Positions 18,734 to 29,125 of a DNA stretch of 64,000 bases are shown here, piece by piece. Location: contig NZ_JAUSZD010000002.1 of assembly GCF_030817275.1 (NCBI RefSeq), positions 372,001-436,000 of the forward strand, written 5' to 3'. Both the position numbers and the translations under genes were made by a program. The stretch is from Paenibacillus sp. V4I7. GTDB lineage: Bacteria; Bacillota; Bacilli; Paenibacillales; NBRC-103111. The notes beneath the pieces are model-generated. The model did no database searches and was not told the origin of the DNA. It was given only the letters and a program-made list of their open reading frames with translations. How positions within the stretch are numbered: position 1 is the first letter of the stretch; each line of letters starts with the position of its first letter.

Positions 18734-20629
18734 ATGGACATATTCAAAAGAATTTCGGAGCATCGTACGGAGAAGGATTCATTGAGCTGGACCGGTACGT
18801 TCGCGGAGTACATAGAATTGCTTCGCAAAAATCCTGGACTCGCGAGAACAGCGCATTCAAGGGTCTATGATATGATTGCTTCGCAAGGAATCAATGACCA
18901 AATCGGGCACAAATCCTACAAATTCTTCAACAAAGAGATTTTCGGCCTGGATCGAGCCATTGAGAAGCTGGTGGAAGAATATTTCCATTCCGCTGCCCGT
19001 CGATTGGATGTTCGTAAGCGGATATTACTGCTGATGGGTCCTGTAAGCGGTGGTAAATCAACCATTGTGACCATGCTGAAAAGAGGGCTGGAGCAATTTG
19101 CTAGAACTGACTTAGGGGCTGTCTATGCGATTAAAGGTTGTCCGATGCATGAGGAACCACTTCATTTGATCCCTATGGAGCTGCGTCCCGAGATCGAGCG
19201 AGAGCTGGGAGTAAAGATTGAAGGCAGCTTGTGTCCTTCCTGTCAAATGCGTTTAAAAACCGAGTACAACGGCTGTATTGAAGATGTTCATGTTGAGCGT
19301 GTGTTCGTTTCAGAAGAAGCGCGTGTAGGTATCGGTACGTTCAGTCCATCCGATCCGAAATCACAGGATATTGCCGATTTGACGGGAAGTATAGACTTCT
19401 CTACCATTACGGAGTTTGGTTCCGAATCCGATCCGCGTGCCTACCGGTTCGACGGGGAGCTGAATAAGGCAAATCGGGGGATTATGGAGTTTCAGGAAAT
19501 GCTGAAATGCGATGAGAAATTCCTCTGGAACTTACTATCTCTCACACAGGAGGGTAACTTTAAGGCAGGACGGTTCGCCCTCATTAGTGCCGATGAACTG
19601 ATCATTGCGCATACGAATGAAACCGAGTATAAATCTTTTATTGCGAACAAGAAAAATGAGGCTTTGCAATCGCGGATGATTGTTATGCCAATTCCGTATA
19701 ACCTTCGGGTTTCGGATGAAGAAAAAATTTACTACAAGCTCATCGGACAGAGTGATATGTCTCATATTCATATTGCTCCGCACGCGCTCAGGGTTGCTGC
19801 GATTTTCTCCATTCTTACCCGCTTGAAAGAAACGAAGAAGCAAGGGATGGATTTAGTCAAGAAAATGCGTATGTATGATGGTGAAGTTGTGGAAGGTTAC
19901 AAAGAAGCGGATCTCAAAGAAATGCAAAATGAATACCAAGAAGAAGGTATGAGCGGGATCGATCCGCGTTATGTCATCAATCGAATTTCAAGTGCATTAA
20001 TTCGCCAAGATCTTCAGTGCATTAACGCGCTAGATGTCCTGCGTGCCTTGAAAGATGGTTTGGATCAGCATCCGTCGATTACGAAGGATGAGCGTGAGCG
20101 GTTCCTTAATTTCATTTCTGTGGCGCGCAAGGAATACGACGATATTGCCAAGAAAGAAGTGCAGAAAGCGTTCGTTTACTCCTTCGAAGAATCAGCTAGA
20201 ACCATTTTCGATAACTATCTCGATAATATTGAGGCTTATTGTAACTGGGGGAAAATCAAGGATCCGCTTACCGGTGAGGAAATGGATCCGGATGAGCGCC
20301 TGATGCGCTCCATTGAAGAGCAAATTGGCATTTCTGAAAATGCTAAGAAAGCATTCCGAGAAGAAATCCTGATCCGCATTTCCTCCTATTCCCGTAAAGG
20401 TCGGAAATTCGATTACAGCAGTCACGAGCGGCTGCGTGAAGCAATTGAGAAGAAGCTTTTCGCTGATTTAAAAGATATCGTGAAAATAACGACTTCCACG
20501 AAGACACCGGATGAGAAGCAATTGAAGAAAATTAATGATGTGACAAAGCAATTGATTGATGAGCACGGATATTGCCCTGTATGTGCTAATGAGCTGCTGC
20601 GTTATGTAGGGAGTTTGCTGAACAGATAA
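18734..20629 (+). CDS. prkA: PrkA family serine protein kinase / AAA+ protein
   Basis: The 631-residue length equals B. subtilis PrkA. Walker A (GPVSGGKST) lies at residues 102-110 in an AAA-like domain, followed by CPMHEEPLHLIP and a SLCPSCQ segment, then the long C-terminal PrkA domain ending in HGYCPVCANELLRYVGSLL. PrkA is a sporulation-linked protein acting in the mother cell through sigma-K-dependent gene expression. ATG at 18734 has AAAGGAGG eight bases upstream. The yhbH and spoVR genes often found near prkA are absent. A terminator follows, so it is a single-gene unit. Confidence 0.95.
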   Translation: MDIFKRISEHRTEKDSLSWTGTFAEYIELLRKNPGLARTAHSRVYDMIASQGINDQIGHKSYKFFNKEIFGLDRAIEKLVEEYFHSAARRLDVRKRILLLMGPVSGGKSTIVTMLKRGLEQFARTDLGAVYAIKGCPMHEEPLHLIPMELRPEIERELGVKIEGSLCPSCQMRLKTEYNGCIEDVHVERVFVSEEARVGIGTFSPSDPKSQDIADLTGSIDFSTITEFGSESDPRAYRFDGELNKANRGIMEFQEMLKCDEKFLWNLLSLTQEGNFKAGRFALISADELIIAHTNETEYKSFIANKKNEALQSRMIVMPIPYNLRVSDEEKIYYKLIGQSDMSHIHIAPHALRVAAIFSILTRLKETKKQGMDLVKKMRMYDGEVVEGYKEADLKEMQNEYQEEGMSGIDPRYVINRISSALIRQDLQCINALDVLRALKDGLDQHPSITKDERERFLNFISVARKEYDDIAKKEVQKAFVYSFEESARTIFDNYLDNIEAYCNWGKIKDPLTGEEMDPDERLMRSIEEQIGISENAKKAFREEILIRISSYSRKGRKFDYSSHERLREAIEKKLFADLKDIVKITTSTKTPDEKQLKKINDVTKQLIDEHGYCPVCANELLRYVGSLLNR

Positions 20630-20646
20630 AACTTCATAGTGGAAAT

Positions 20647-20692
20647 AAAAAGGACTTGAGGCGGTTCAGACGACCCCTCAGGTCCTTTTTTC
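20647..20692 (+). terminator. Terminator of prkA
   Basis: AAAAAGGAC(T)TGAGG pairs with CCTCAGGTCCTTTTTT across a GC-rich loop, 18 bases after the stop. Confidence 0.85.
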
Positions 20693-20782
20693 ATTTGTAA
20701 AGGCACGGTCTACTGTTTATCACCGAATCTAGTAATCTCTCATATACTATAAGATCTTACGATAGAGGAGGTGCAAGAGATT

Positions 20783-21004
20783 ATGATAGGCAACTCAATG
20801 AAAAAGACAGGTGCACTTCTTTTATTTGTGGTGAGTTTTCTAGCTTTCGTGATGACTTGGGAGATGGGGTTATTATCTCCTTTGGGGGGAATTTGTATAG
20901 CGGGATTTAGCTTCGGCGGAGCCATCCTGATGTGGTTGGATGTCCACGAGTCTAGGCAAGGTGCTGGCAAGAAAGATGCAAAACGAGCAAAAGCCGATCT
21001 CTGA
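20783..21004 (+). CDS. Small membrane protein of unknown function
   Basis: ATG at 20783 follows GAGGAGG by 11 bases; GTG 20771 would overlap that site. The 73-residue product has two hydrophobic stretches (ALLLFVVSFLAFVMTW and GGICIAGFSFGGAILMW) and a basic tail. I do not recognise the family. Its end overlaps the start of the next membrane-protein gene, which suggests translational coupling and a common role. Confidence 0.55.
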   Translation: MIGNSMKKTGALLLFVVSFLAFVMTWEMGLLSPLGGICIAGFSFGGAILMWLDVHESRQGAGKKDAKRAKADL

Positions 21005-21293
21005 TCGACAAGAGGACCATTCCCCCCAGAAAAAATCCAACGAACCCGGCAGATGGTCAGACGTCTTTGGATTCGGCAAAATATTGGACAAACTACCACT
21101 TCATAAGCTTTCAGCTCGCATGGCCTACTGTATGTTTTTTGATTTAGTACTGCTCTTATTTGTTCTTGTTCTCCGTGCTTCGGGTACTAATGTGAATGAT
21201 TTTCCCAATGCTTGGGATATTCGGTTTATTGTGATCACGACAATTGTTGTTTTTTTCGTCGGACTCTGCGATATCTGGAAAGATCGGAAGTAA
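20976..21293 (+). CDS. Small membrane protein, overlaps the preceding gene
   Basis: The most likely start is ATG 20976 (MQNEQKPIS), overlapping the upstream gene by 29 bases; an in-frame ATG at 20940 would lengthen the overlap. The 105-residue product has a polar, charged N-terminal half and two membrane segments (about MFFDLVLLLFVLVLRA and FIVITTIVVFFVGLCDIW). The function is unknown. Confidence 0.55.
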   Translation: MQNEQKPISDRQEDHSPQKKSNEPGRWSDVFGFGKILDKLPLHKLSARMAYCMFFDLVLLLFVLVLRASGTNVNDFPNAWDIRFIVITTIVVFFVGLCDIWKDRK

Positions 21294-21418
21294 TAAGATT
21301 GTTACCAAGCATAAGAAAGTATCCGCCCAATTTTTGGAGAAGTGATCACCAACTAGGCAATCGCACACATACAGTATTGTAGGCAGTTAACTATACAAGA
21401 ATGTGAGTGATCCAGAAA

Positions 21419-21772
21419 ATGACGAAACCAGAAGAGCAAGAATTACGTCCGCCACAAGGTGGGCACGGAGGCGGTCCTGGTTATGGTGGCCCTGGACATG
21501 GCGGTCCTGGACATGGCGGTCCTGGTTATGGCGGCCCTGGTTATGGCGGTCCTGGACATGGCGGCCCTGGTTATGGTGGCTATGGCCATGGTTTTCATCC
21601 GCACTATGGATATGGCGGACTGACAAATTTGCTGCCGTGGGTAGTGGCCCCATACTTATATGCGAAGCAGCCTTACTATCCATATCCATACCCTCCGCCG
21701 CCATATCCGCCTTATCCCTACCCGCAAAGCCCCTACTACCCGCCGTATAAACCCGGTTTTCCAGGGATTTAA
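21419..21772 (+). CDS. Gly/Pro/Tyr-rich low-complexity protein
   Basis: The roughly 117-residue product has a GGPGYG/GGPGHG repeat block at about residues 19-53, then a short hydrophobic piece (LLPWVVAPYLYA) and a Pro-Tyr-rich tail (YPYPYPPPPYPPYPYPQSPY). Such compositions are seen in spore-coat or surface-layer cross-linked proteins, so a coat or matrix role is possible but unproven. The start is uncertain: ATG 21419 (MTKPEEQ) and GTG 21407 are both in frame and neither has a strong ribosome binding site. Confidence 0.6.
   Translation: MTKPEEQELRPPQGGHGGGPGYGGPGHGGPGHGGPGYGGPGYGGPGHGGPGYGGYGHGFHPHYGYGGLTNLLPWVVAPYLYAKQPYYPYPYPPPPYPPYPYPQSPYYPPYKPGFPGI
21473..21577 (+). repeat. Seven tandem 15-bp units within the Gly/Pro-rich gene
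   Basis: Seven units of GGYCCTGG(TT/AC)ATGG(Y) encode GPG[YH]G. The units differ at only three or four positions, so copy number could change by slippage or recombination. Confidence 0.85.
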
Positions 21773-21802
21773 ACGCAATAGTTGGCATGCACTTAAACAA
21801 AG

Positions 21803-21848
21803 CAGAGAAGCTTTCTTTATCCAGAGAGTTTCTCTGTACTTTTCTATT
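21803..21848 (+). terminator. Possible terminator after the Gly/Pro-rich gene
   Basis: CAGAGAA pairs with TTCTCTG across a 20-base partly paired loop, followed by TACTTTTCTATTTTCT. The remaining 250 bases to the glycosyltransferase are AT-rich with no other gene. Confidence 0.5.
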
Positions 21849-22102
21849 TTCTACTAAAAATGGGCATGTACGACTACGAATCTTTATCAAATCTTAATAA
21901 TCATATAGGCATTGTGTAATTTTCATGCTACAATTCTATTGATATAGCGTTTACATTTGTTACCCTCTCGTTTACTAATCCTCTCGCTCCCCTTTTCAAA
22001 ATCATTTATATTCCAAGTCATTGTATTCATCGATACGATGGAAAAACCATCTTGGCTTTTGCTTATGAGGACTTCACTTGTGCAAATCTAAGGGGGAAAA
22101 GT

Positions 22103-23236
22103 GTGTTGAGCAATCAACCCGTTCGGATATTACATCATATTAGTGATATGAATCGTGGAGAAGCGCAAAGCTTTATTATGAATGTATATCGGCACATGGA
22201 TCGATCGAAGATTCAATTCGATTTCGTTGTCCACACACATAATCCTTCAGATTATGATGAAGAAATACGAGCATTCGGTGGGAGGATATTCATCCTGCAG
22301 AAGCCTAGGGCGGGCTGGATGGGTTACATATATGAGTTAAAGTCGGCGATTCAACATCACGGTCCCTACCATGCTTTACATAGTCATACCTATGAGGCTA
22401 GTGTCTTAACGTTGTTAACATCAAGGCTGTTTGGCATTGAAATTCGTATTGTACATTGTCACAGCATAAGTGATTATACATACTCTTCCTCAACTACTAA
22501 GGTATCTCGATGGTTGAAGAGAAATATGATTCAGCGATTTGCCACCAATTGGGTAAGCAGCTCGATCACGGCAAGTCAGGCGCTATTCGGGTACCAATGG
22601 TCTCAAGATAAACGCGGCAGAATGGTCCGTAATGGGATAGATGTCGATCGATTTACAAGTAGAGTACAGAAGACCATGACGCTCCGCGAGCACTTGGATA
22701 TTCCATTGGAGGAGCCAATCATTGGTCATATTGGACGGTTTAGCTCAGCTAAGAATCATTCATTCCTGATTGAGATTTTTGAAGAGCTGCTGTATCGTGT
22801 GCCGAATGCGAGGCTTATTTTGGTTGGGGATGGTGCATTGCGGCCTCAGATTCTAGCACTGATCGAGCAAAAAGGGATCCAAAACCGCGTTCATCTATTA
22901 GGACTGCGGGATGATATTTCTGAGCTCCTTCAGGAATTCGATGTCATGGTCCTTCCTTCATTCAAAGATGGTTTACCCATGGTTTTGATTGAAGCGCAAG
23001 CGGCAGGAGTTCCCTGTGTGGTATCCGATGTTTTACCAGAAGAAGCGAATCTGAGAGCAGGTTTTTTCGCATTCGTGTGTTTGAAGCAAGACATTGCCGT
23101 ATGGGTGCAATGGTTAATGAAGGCGATACGCAGTGATCCTGTCCCGGTTGATGAGCGAATCCGAGCGATTCGACTAGCCGGCTATGATATTAAAGAGGTA
23201 GCTCTAGAATTAGAACACGTCTACGCTGCCCAATAG
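22103..23236 (+). CDS. Glycosyltransferase family 4 (EpsF-like)
   Basis: The start is GTG 22103 (or TTG 22106), just after AGGGGG; the open frame extends further upstream but without a start signal. The 377-residue product has a GT-B fold. The N-terminal half begins VRILHHISDMNRGEAQSFIMN; the C-terminal half has GHIGRFSSAKNHSFLIEIFEEL, LVGDG, and the donor-binding PSFKDGLPMVLIEAQAAGVPCVVSD with the E-x7-E-type arrangement. It probably adds a sugar to an exopolysaccharide precursor on the cytoplasmic face. It stands alone between terminators. Confidence 0.9.
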   Translation: MLSNQPVRILHHISDMNRGEAQSFIMNVYRHMDRSKIQFDFVVHTHNPSDYDEEIRAFGGRIFILQKPRAGWMGYIYELKSAIQHHGPYHALHSHTYEASVLTLLTSRLFGIEIRIVHCHSISDYTYSSSTTKVSRWLKRNMIQRFATNWVSSSITASQALFGYQWSQDKRGRMVRNGIDVDRFTSRVQKTMTLREHLDIPLEEPIIGHIGRFSSAKNHSFLIEIFEELLYRVPNARLILVGDGALRPQILALIEQKGIQNRVHLLGLRDDISELLQEFDVMVLPSFKDGLPMVLIEAQAAGVPCVVSDVLPEEANLRAGFFAFVCLKQDIAVWVQWLMKAIRSDPVPVDERIRAIRLAGYDIKEVALELEHVYAAQ

Positions 23237-23245
23237 GAAATAGTG

Positions 23246-23280
23246 AGAGCCCTTATGTGGATGACATGAGGGTTCTTTTT
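23246..23280 (+). terminator. Terminator of the glycosyltransferase gene
   Basis: AGAGCCCTTATGT pairs with ACATGAGGGTTCT (two G-U pairs) around five bases and is followed by TTTTT, ten bases past the stop. Confidence 0.85.
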
Positions 23281-23588
23281 GAGAAGGCACCCTTCGATTT
23301 CTACAAATATAATAATGAAGAATGGATAGTAGGAGGTCGAATCTTACCACAAGGAGATTTGCTAGCACCATCATCTGTTTATAAAGAAGGGACTTGGCTT
23401 CCTAGTTTATCCGACTTAATGAATTGGTTGTCAGATAACGGCTTTACTTTTACTTTAGAATGCAAACAATGGGTCATGGTTATGTAGTTCATGTACACGA
23501 AAGTAACGGAGGGATAATTAAGGGTAAAGGTGGTACTGCGGAACTTGCTTTTTATAAGGTCATAGAGAAAATTCTTAAAGGAAGTTAA
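23266..23588 (+). pseudogene. Frameshifted small protein gene starting inside a terminator
   Basis: One frame runs from ATG 23266 (or GTG 23257) to 23487 and contains EEWIVGGRILPQGDLLAPS and WLPSLSDLMNWL. A second frame, entered near 23460, gives GHGYVVHVHESNGGIIKGKGG and ELAFYKVIEKILKGS and stops at 23588. Together they read as one small protein of the type found beside phage-like or polymorphic-toxin genes. The N-terminal codons fall inside the terminator of the previous gene, so the true start has probably been lost as well. Confidence 0.5.
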
Positions 23589-23688
23589 TTATATCGAACT
23601 AGTACGTGGGATTCTCTTTGTCCGTTGTTCTTTGTTACCAATCAATCATTTATGAAATGAAATAAATCTTCTTTGATGGTGATGGAAT

Positions 23689-24156
23689 ATGGAATTTATT
23701 TATACGTTAGATGGTGCTGGCTGGGCTCTTGGTTCAATTAAGATTAACTCACAAGAAGCCTATTTTTCTCCAAGTTATTTATCAGATGCATTGTATATAC
23801 TGTTGAAGTCTTTGATTTCCGTTACTCCTGATTTGACTCCTTTTCCTGTGAAGCAAGCAACTTTCGAATGGATGGAGGAACCAGGCGGAACAGTTTGGAC
23901 GTTAGAAAGAGCTGACAGTAAACACCTTAATGTAAAAATTAGTTCTTATGAAGATATGTACTCGAAAAAGGAGTTAGTAACCGATTTGAATGAAACATGT
24001 CTATACATAGAGTTTATTCAAGCAGTTATAATCGCATTGGATTTAATCTTACAGAAGCACGGAGTAGATGGATATAAAGAAAAATGGATAAATCATGAAT
24101 TCCCAATGAAACAGTATCTGTTGTTAAAGGAGTTCATTGTGAAGGCGAGTCACTAA
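23689..24156 (+). CDS. Hypothetical protein, immunity-like
   Basis: The 155-residue acidic soluble protein (start MEFIYTLDGAGWALGSIKI) has a mixed alpha/beta appearance with a WEW-like motif (ATFEWMEEPGGTVW). I do not recognise the family; its size and single-gene setting recall immunity proteins of toxin systems. Its stop codon lies directly against a copy of the three-hairpin repeat. Confidence 0.6.
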   Translation: MEFIYTLDGAGWALGSIKINSQEAYFSPSYLSDALYILLKSLISVTPDLTPFPVKQATFEWMEEPGGTVWTLERADSKHLNVKISSYEDMYSKKELVTDLNETCLYIEFIQAVIIALDLILQKHGVDGYKEKWINHEFPMKQYLLLKEFIVKASH

Positions 24157-24196
24157 GCTAACGAGAAACGATAGTTCCATAACGAAAGGGCAACTC
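24154..24196 (+). repeat. Three-hairpin repeat, partial copy 1
   Basis: TAAGCTAACGAGAAACGATA at the left end is intact; the GC-rich middle hairpin is lost and a short right-end relic (AACGAAAGGGCAACTC) follows. Confidence 0.7.
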
Positions 24197-24290
24197 AAAT
24201 AGGAAATATGCCGAATGAATGGTAATTTTGATAAATAGGAATATCAAAATTACCAAATAACATAATTTTGTAGAAACAAGGTGGAGAAAA

Positions 24291-24881
24291 TTGTATTCAA
24301 TTTATGATGTTGTCACAATAGGTTCATTATTCTTGATTATGTATGTTCTTATTGATTTTATTAGAAATAAAGCCAAGAACGTTATTAGAAGAGCAGTTTT
24401 TTATAGTTTTATTTTTTATCTACTAAATGTAGTTCAAGTGACAACGGGAGGTATTATATTTCCTCCTCAGAATGATTCCGTACCAGTTTTGATGCAACTA
24501 ATTCCATTTTATTTTATAGGTGACTGGTTAAGTATTTATCGAAATAATGGATTGGATTGGTCCTTTTGGAATTCCGTAAAGTTATCGTTATATAATTTAA
24601 TTGTGTTAATGCCGCTTGGAATTTATTTGCCGATGTTATTCAAACTTAAACGAATTTCGAAGTCTATACTCACTGTCTTTCTCGTAAGCCTTACCATTGA
24701 AATTTCCCAGCTTATACTCGGATATTTAGGCTTTGTAAGAAGTCGCGAGTTTGATGTTGACGACCTCATATTAAATACTTTAGGCGGTACTATTGGCTAT
24801 TTATTTATTGCGTTTATAAGTAGATTTATCGAAGCCTTACAGAACAGACACAATGGAAAAGAAATGAACTCGTTAAACTAA
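24291..24881 (+). CDS. VanZ family membrane protein
   Basis: The 196-residue protein has four to five membrane segments and the VanZ signature (MPLGIYLPMLFKLKRISKS, then SLTIEISQLI...REFDVDDLILNTLGGTIGY). VanZ proteins confer low-level glycopeptide resistance in some settings; most family members have no known role. TTG at 24291 is chosen because AAGGTGGAG sits five bases before it. Its TAA stop is supplied by the three-hairpin repeat. Confidence 0.88.
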   Translation: MYSIYDVVTIGSLFLIMYVLIDFIRNKAKNVIRRAVFYSFIFYLLNVVQVTTGGIIFPPQNDSVPVLMQLIPFYFIGDWLSIYRNNGLDWSFWNSVKLSLYNLIVLMPLGIYLPMLFKLKRISKSILTVFLVSLTIEISQLILGYLGFVRSREFDVDDLILNTLGGTIGYLFIAFISRFIEALQNRHNGKEMNSLN

Positions 24882-24964
24882 CGGAAACGATAGTGAAATG
24901 ACTACAACTGGAGCAGGCGCCATAGCGACCTGCTCCAGATCGTTGAACTAACGGGCAGTTTAAC
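24872..24964 (+). repeat. Three-hairpin repeat, full copy 2
   Basis: Left end GTTAAACTAACGGAAACGAT, middle hairpin CTGGAGCAGG...CCTGCTCCAG, right end GAACTAACGGGCAGTTTAAC. Its CTAA provides the VanZ stop codon. Confidence 0.85.
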
Positions 24965-24983
24965 ACTAAATGTTCGGATCGAA

Positions 24984-25133
24984 ATGAATAGGAATGCTCC
25001 GAGAAAAATACATATTATTGGTTCCGTTGGTGAGTGGGAAAACAACTTTAGCTAAGAAACTTATCTGTGAAATTGAATATTCCACATTACGAATTGGATA
25101 ATTTTTTATGGAAGCGAAGTAAACCAATAAAGG
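24984..25133 (+). pseudogene. N-terminal fragment of a P-loop kinase (adenylate kinase/topology-modulation type)
   Basis: Three frames must be joined: MNRNAPRKIHIIGSVG from ATG 24984, then SGKTTLAKKLICEIEYS, then YELDNFLWKRSKP. Together they give a Walker A (GSVG-SGKTT) and the start of a kinase of the FlaR-like group. At least two indels and loss of everything after about 50 codons make it a remnant, cut off by the next gene's leader. Confidence 0.65.
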
Positions 25134-25142
25134 GGTGTAAAA

Positions 25143-25697
25143 ATGCATTTTTTCATAGGAATCGTTCCACCTGAAGATTATAAAGAACAAATTTCGGTAT
25201 TTCGTAATAAATGGGCTAAGACATTTCGAAATCGATGGGCTAATAACTGCTTTAGGGATCTTGTGGAGCCTCATATTACTGTTAAAGCCCAAAGTGGACT
25301 TACGGAGGATATGAATTGGCTTGAAAAAGTAAGAGAAACTTGTTCTTCATTTCCAATCTTCCAGTTAACTTTGTCTGAACCAGCAACATTCGGAACAGCG
25401 GTTACATTCCTTAGCGTTGAATCGAAAGAGATATATAACCTACACAAGAACTTGGTAGATGCGGTTTCCCCACCGCCCGAACTTATTGAAAGGCATATAG
25501 AGTTGGATCACTTCATTCCACATTTGACTTTGGGTCAAACAAAATGGGGCATGAATGAAGCAGAAATTATAGAAATGAAATTGGCTGCGAGAGAAGCATT
25601 ATCTCCTTTTCCAAGCTTCGATGTAACATTCGTGCGGGTATTTGATATCAAAAAAAACGTACCTTTTGAAGATATCAAACTTGCCAAGTTGTTCTAA
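25143..25697 (+). CDS. 2'-5' RNA ligase family protein (YjcG-like)
   Basis: The 184-residue protein carries the two HxT motifs of the 2H phosphoesterase superfamily: PHITVKA at about residues 40-46 and PHLTLGQ near 129-135. These His/Thr pairs form the active site that acts on cyclic or 2'-5' phosphodiester bonds. ATG at 25143 has AAAGGGGTG upstream. The physiological substrate is unknown. Confidence 0.85.
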   Translation: MHFFIGIVPPEDYKEQISVFRNKWAKTFRNRWANNCFRDLVEPHITVKAQSGLTEDMNWLEKVRETCSSFPIFQLTLSEPATFGTAVTFLSVESKEIYNLHKNLVDAVSPPPELIERHIELDHFIPHLTLGQTKWGMNEAEIIEMKLAAREALSPFPSFDVTFVRVFDIKKNVPFEDIKLAKLF

Positions 25698-25705
25698 TCA
25701 GATCA

Positions 25706-25799
25706 TTGAACTAACGGCGAACGTTACTTAAATAGGGATCGCCGGCTGCCGCGTAGTCTGACGGTCCCTATTTTGCTGAAAATACGTTAACGTTTTAAC
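25706..25799 (+). repeat. Three-hairpin repeat, copy 3 (diverged)
   Basis: Left end TTGAACTAACGGCGAACGTT; middle hairpin AAATAGGGA...TCCCTATTT with internal GCCGGC; right end CGTTAACGTTTTAAC. Confidence 0.65.
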
Positions 25800-25928
25800 C
25801 GGAATATAGGTTATGAGCAAGTTAACCTTGAAAAGGATTTCTTTAAAACAGAGTATCATAGAGTGACTTTTGTTAAAAGTGGGTTTAACGGTATTACGGT
25901 CAATCTGGAGCCAACTCCCCAATATTAA
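25797..25928 (+). pseudogene. Orphan C-terminal coding fragment
   Basis: A 43-codon open stretch with no start (begins NRNIGYEQVNLEKDFFKTEY, ends FNGITVNLEPTPQY) runs out of the repeat before it. Codon use and composition look coding, but I do not recognise it. Confidence 0.35.
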
Positions 25929-26053
25929 TTGGATTAGGTTGTGTATTGGATGTCTGATTATCAGCGCAGAGGTGTCTGGAAATCCTTGTTAGTGGATTGG
26001 TCAGTCATAGATAAATACGTTGATTTCTATCCCAAAAAGGTTTATAACTTATA

Positions 26054-26068
26054 TTAGAGTTATTATTA
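26054..26068 (+). promoter_or_regulatory. Possible PerR box before katG
   Basis: TTAGAGTTATTATTA matches TTATAATNATTATAA at 11 of 14 informative positions and lies 37 bases before the katG start, where PerR would repress until peroxide is present. Confidence 0.5.
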
Positions 26069-26104
26069 TTAAGAACTTATTATAAATTGAATGGAGAGGT
26101 TTAA

Positions 26105-28297
<2,193 letters not shown>

Positions 28298-28313
28298 AAC
28301 GCACTTATAACGT

Positions 28314-28363
28314 AAAGCAAGGAGCAGTATTTAACGACAAATACTGTTCTTTGCTATAGTTTT
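28314..28363 (+). terminator. Terminator of katG
   Basis: AAAGCAAGGAGCAGTATTT pairs with AAATACTGTTCTTTGCT around AACGAC and is followed by ATAGTTTTATT. Confidence 0.75.
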
Positions 28364-28407
28364 ATTAAAGTTCAAAAAGGAAAATAAAGGAAAAGAGGGG
28401 GATCATA

Positions 28408-28818
28408 ATGAGTAAGGAGACGATATTAGACCATATGAAAGAAAAAGGGCTGCGTCTTACTCCACAGCGCGTTCATATCGTCGAGCTCTTATTCGAATTG
28501 TCACATCCGACAGCGGATCGGATTTATACCCTGATGACCGAGAAATTTCCTTATGTCAGTCAAGCGACAGTCTATAACACGCTAAAGAAGTTGAAAGAGA
28601 TCGGAGTCGTCAAAGAGCTCACGAATGGCGACAAATCCAGTAACTTTGAAGTCAACGAAATGGAACACTGGCATTTCAATTGTAAGGTTTGCGGTGAGAT
28701 CTACGATTTGGAGCCGGCAAAGACCGAAGCATTGATGGCAGTCGGTAACCAAAAAGGTGCGTTCCAGGTTGAAAGCTATCAGGTCGAGTTTTATGGCGTA
28801 TGTGCGAAATGCATGTAG
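28408..28818 (+). CDS. perR: Fur-family regulator, PerR-like
   Basis: The 136-residue protein has the Fur-type winged helix (RLTPQRVHIVELL, SQATVYNTLKKLKEIGVVKEL) and a C-terminal dimer domain. Structural zinc ligands are visible as CKVCG and CAKCM, and HWHFNC supplies regulatory-metal His ligands. PerR senses peroxide by metal-catalysed oxidation and represses katG-type genes. The katG neighbour with a PerR-like site favours PerR over Fur or Zur, but this is inferred. ATG has AAGAGGGGGATC upstream. Confidence 0.85.
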   Translation: MSKETILDHMKEKGLRLTPQRVHIVELLFELSHPTADRIYTLMTEKFPYVSQATVYNTLKKLKEIGVVKELTNGDKSSNFEVNEMEHWHFNCKVCGEIYDLEPAKTEALMAVGNQKGAFQVESYQVEFYGVCAKCM

Positions 28819-28828
28819 TCTTTGTGAG

Positions 28829-28890
28829 AAAACCACAGTATGCAACAGCCAGTTAAGATTTAACAGGCTGCTGCATGCTGTGGTTTTTTT
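28829..28890 (+). terminator. Terminator of the perR gene
   Basis: AAAACCACAG...GCAACAGCC pairs with GGCTGCTGC...CTGTGGTTTT, ending in a run of seven T. Confidence 0.9.
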
Positions 28891-28915
28891 AAATGTTATT
28901 TGAACTTTAAGGAAC

Positions 28916-29110
28916 TTATTTAAAATGTCCCCGTGTCTTTTTGTCTTTCCATCTTTCATCTACCTTCTGGTTAGCAGACTGATACCTCGCATCAACGCTG
29001 ATCCGATACTGATTGGTCGTATTTTTGAGTGAGCAGTGCAGCAAGAACATACCGAAATTAAGCACATCGCCAGCTTGGAATTCCGTGGTCGCCCACTTAC
29101 CGCCAAGGAT
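28916..29110 (-). pseudogene. C-terminal fragment of a phytanoyl-CoA dioxygenase (PhyH) family protein
   Basis: About 63 codons ending at 28916 read GGKWATTEFQAGDVLNFGMF, then SLKNTTNQYRISVDARYQ and VDERW. This is the distal part of the Fe(II)/2-oxoglutarate dioxygenase barrel, with the Arg that binds 2-oxoglutarate in YRISVDARYQ. The family's usual MHGS-type metal His appears as LLHCS. The N-terminal two-thirds are missing; homology stops where the T-box leader begins. Confidence 0.65.
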
Positions 29111-29125
29111 ATATAAGGAATATGA

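Noticed and set aside
21387..21890. A 167-codon minus-strand frame opposite the Gly/Pro-rich gene
   Set aside because: Its His/Gln/Asp repeats are the mirror of the tandem GPGYG units; the plus frame has the sensible start and composition.
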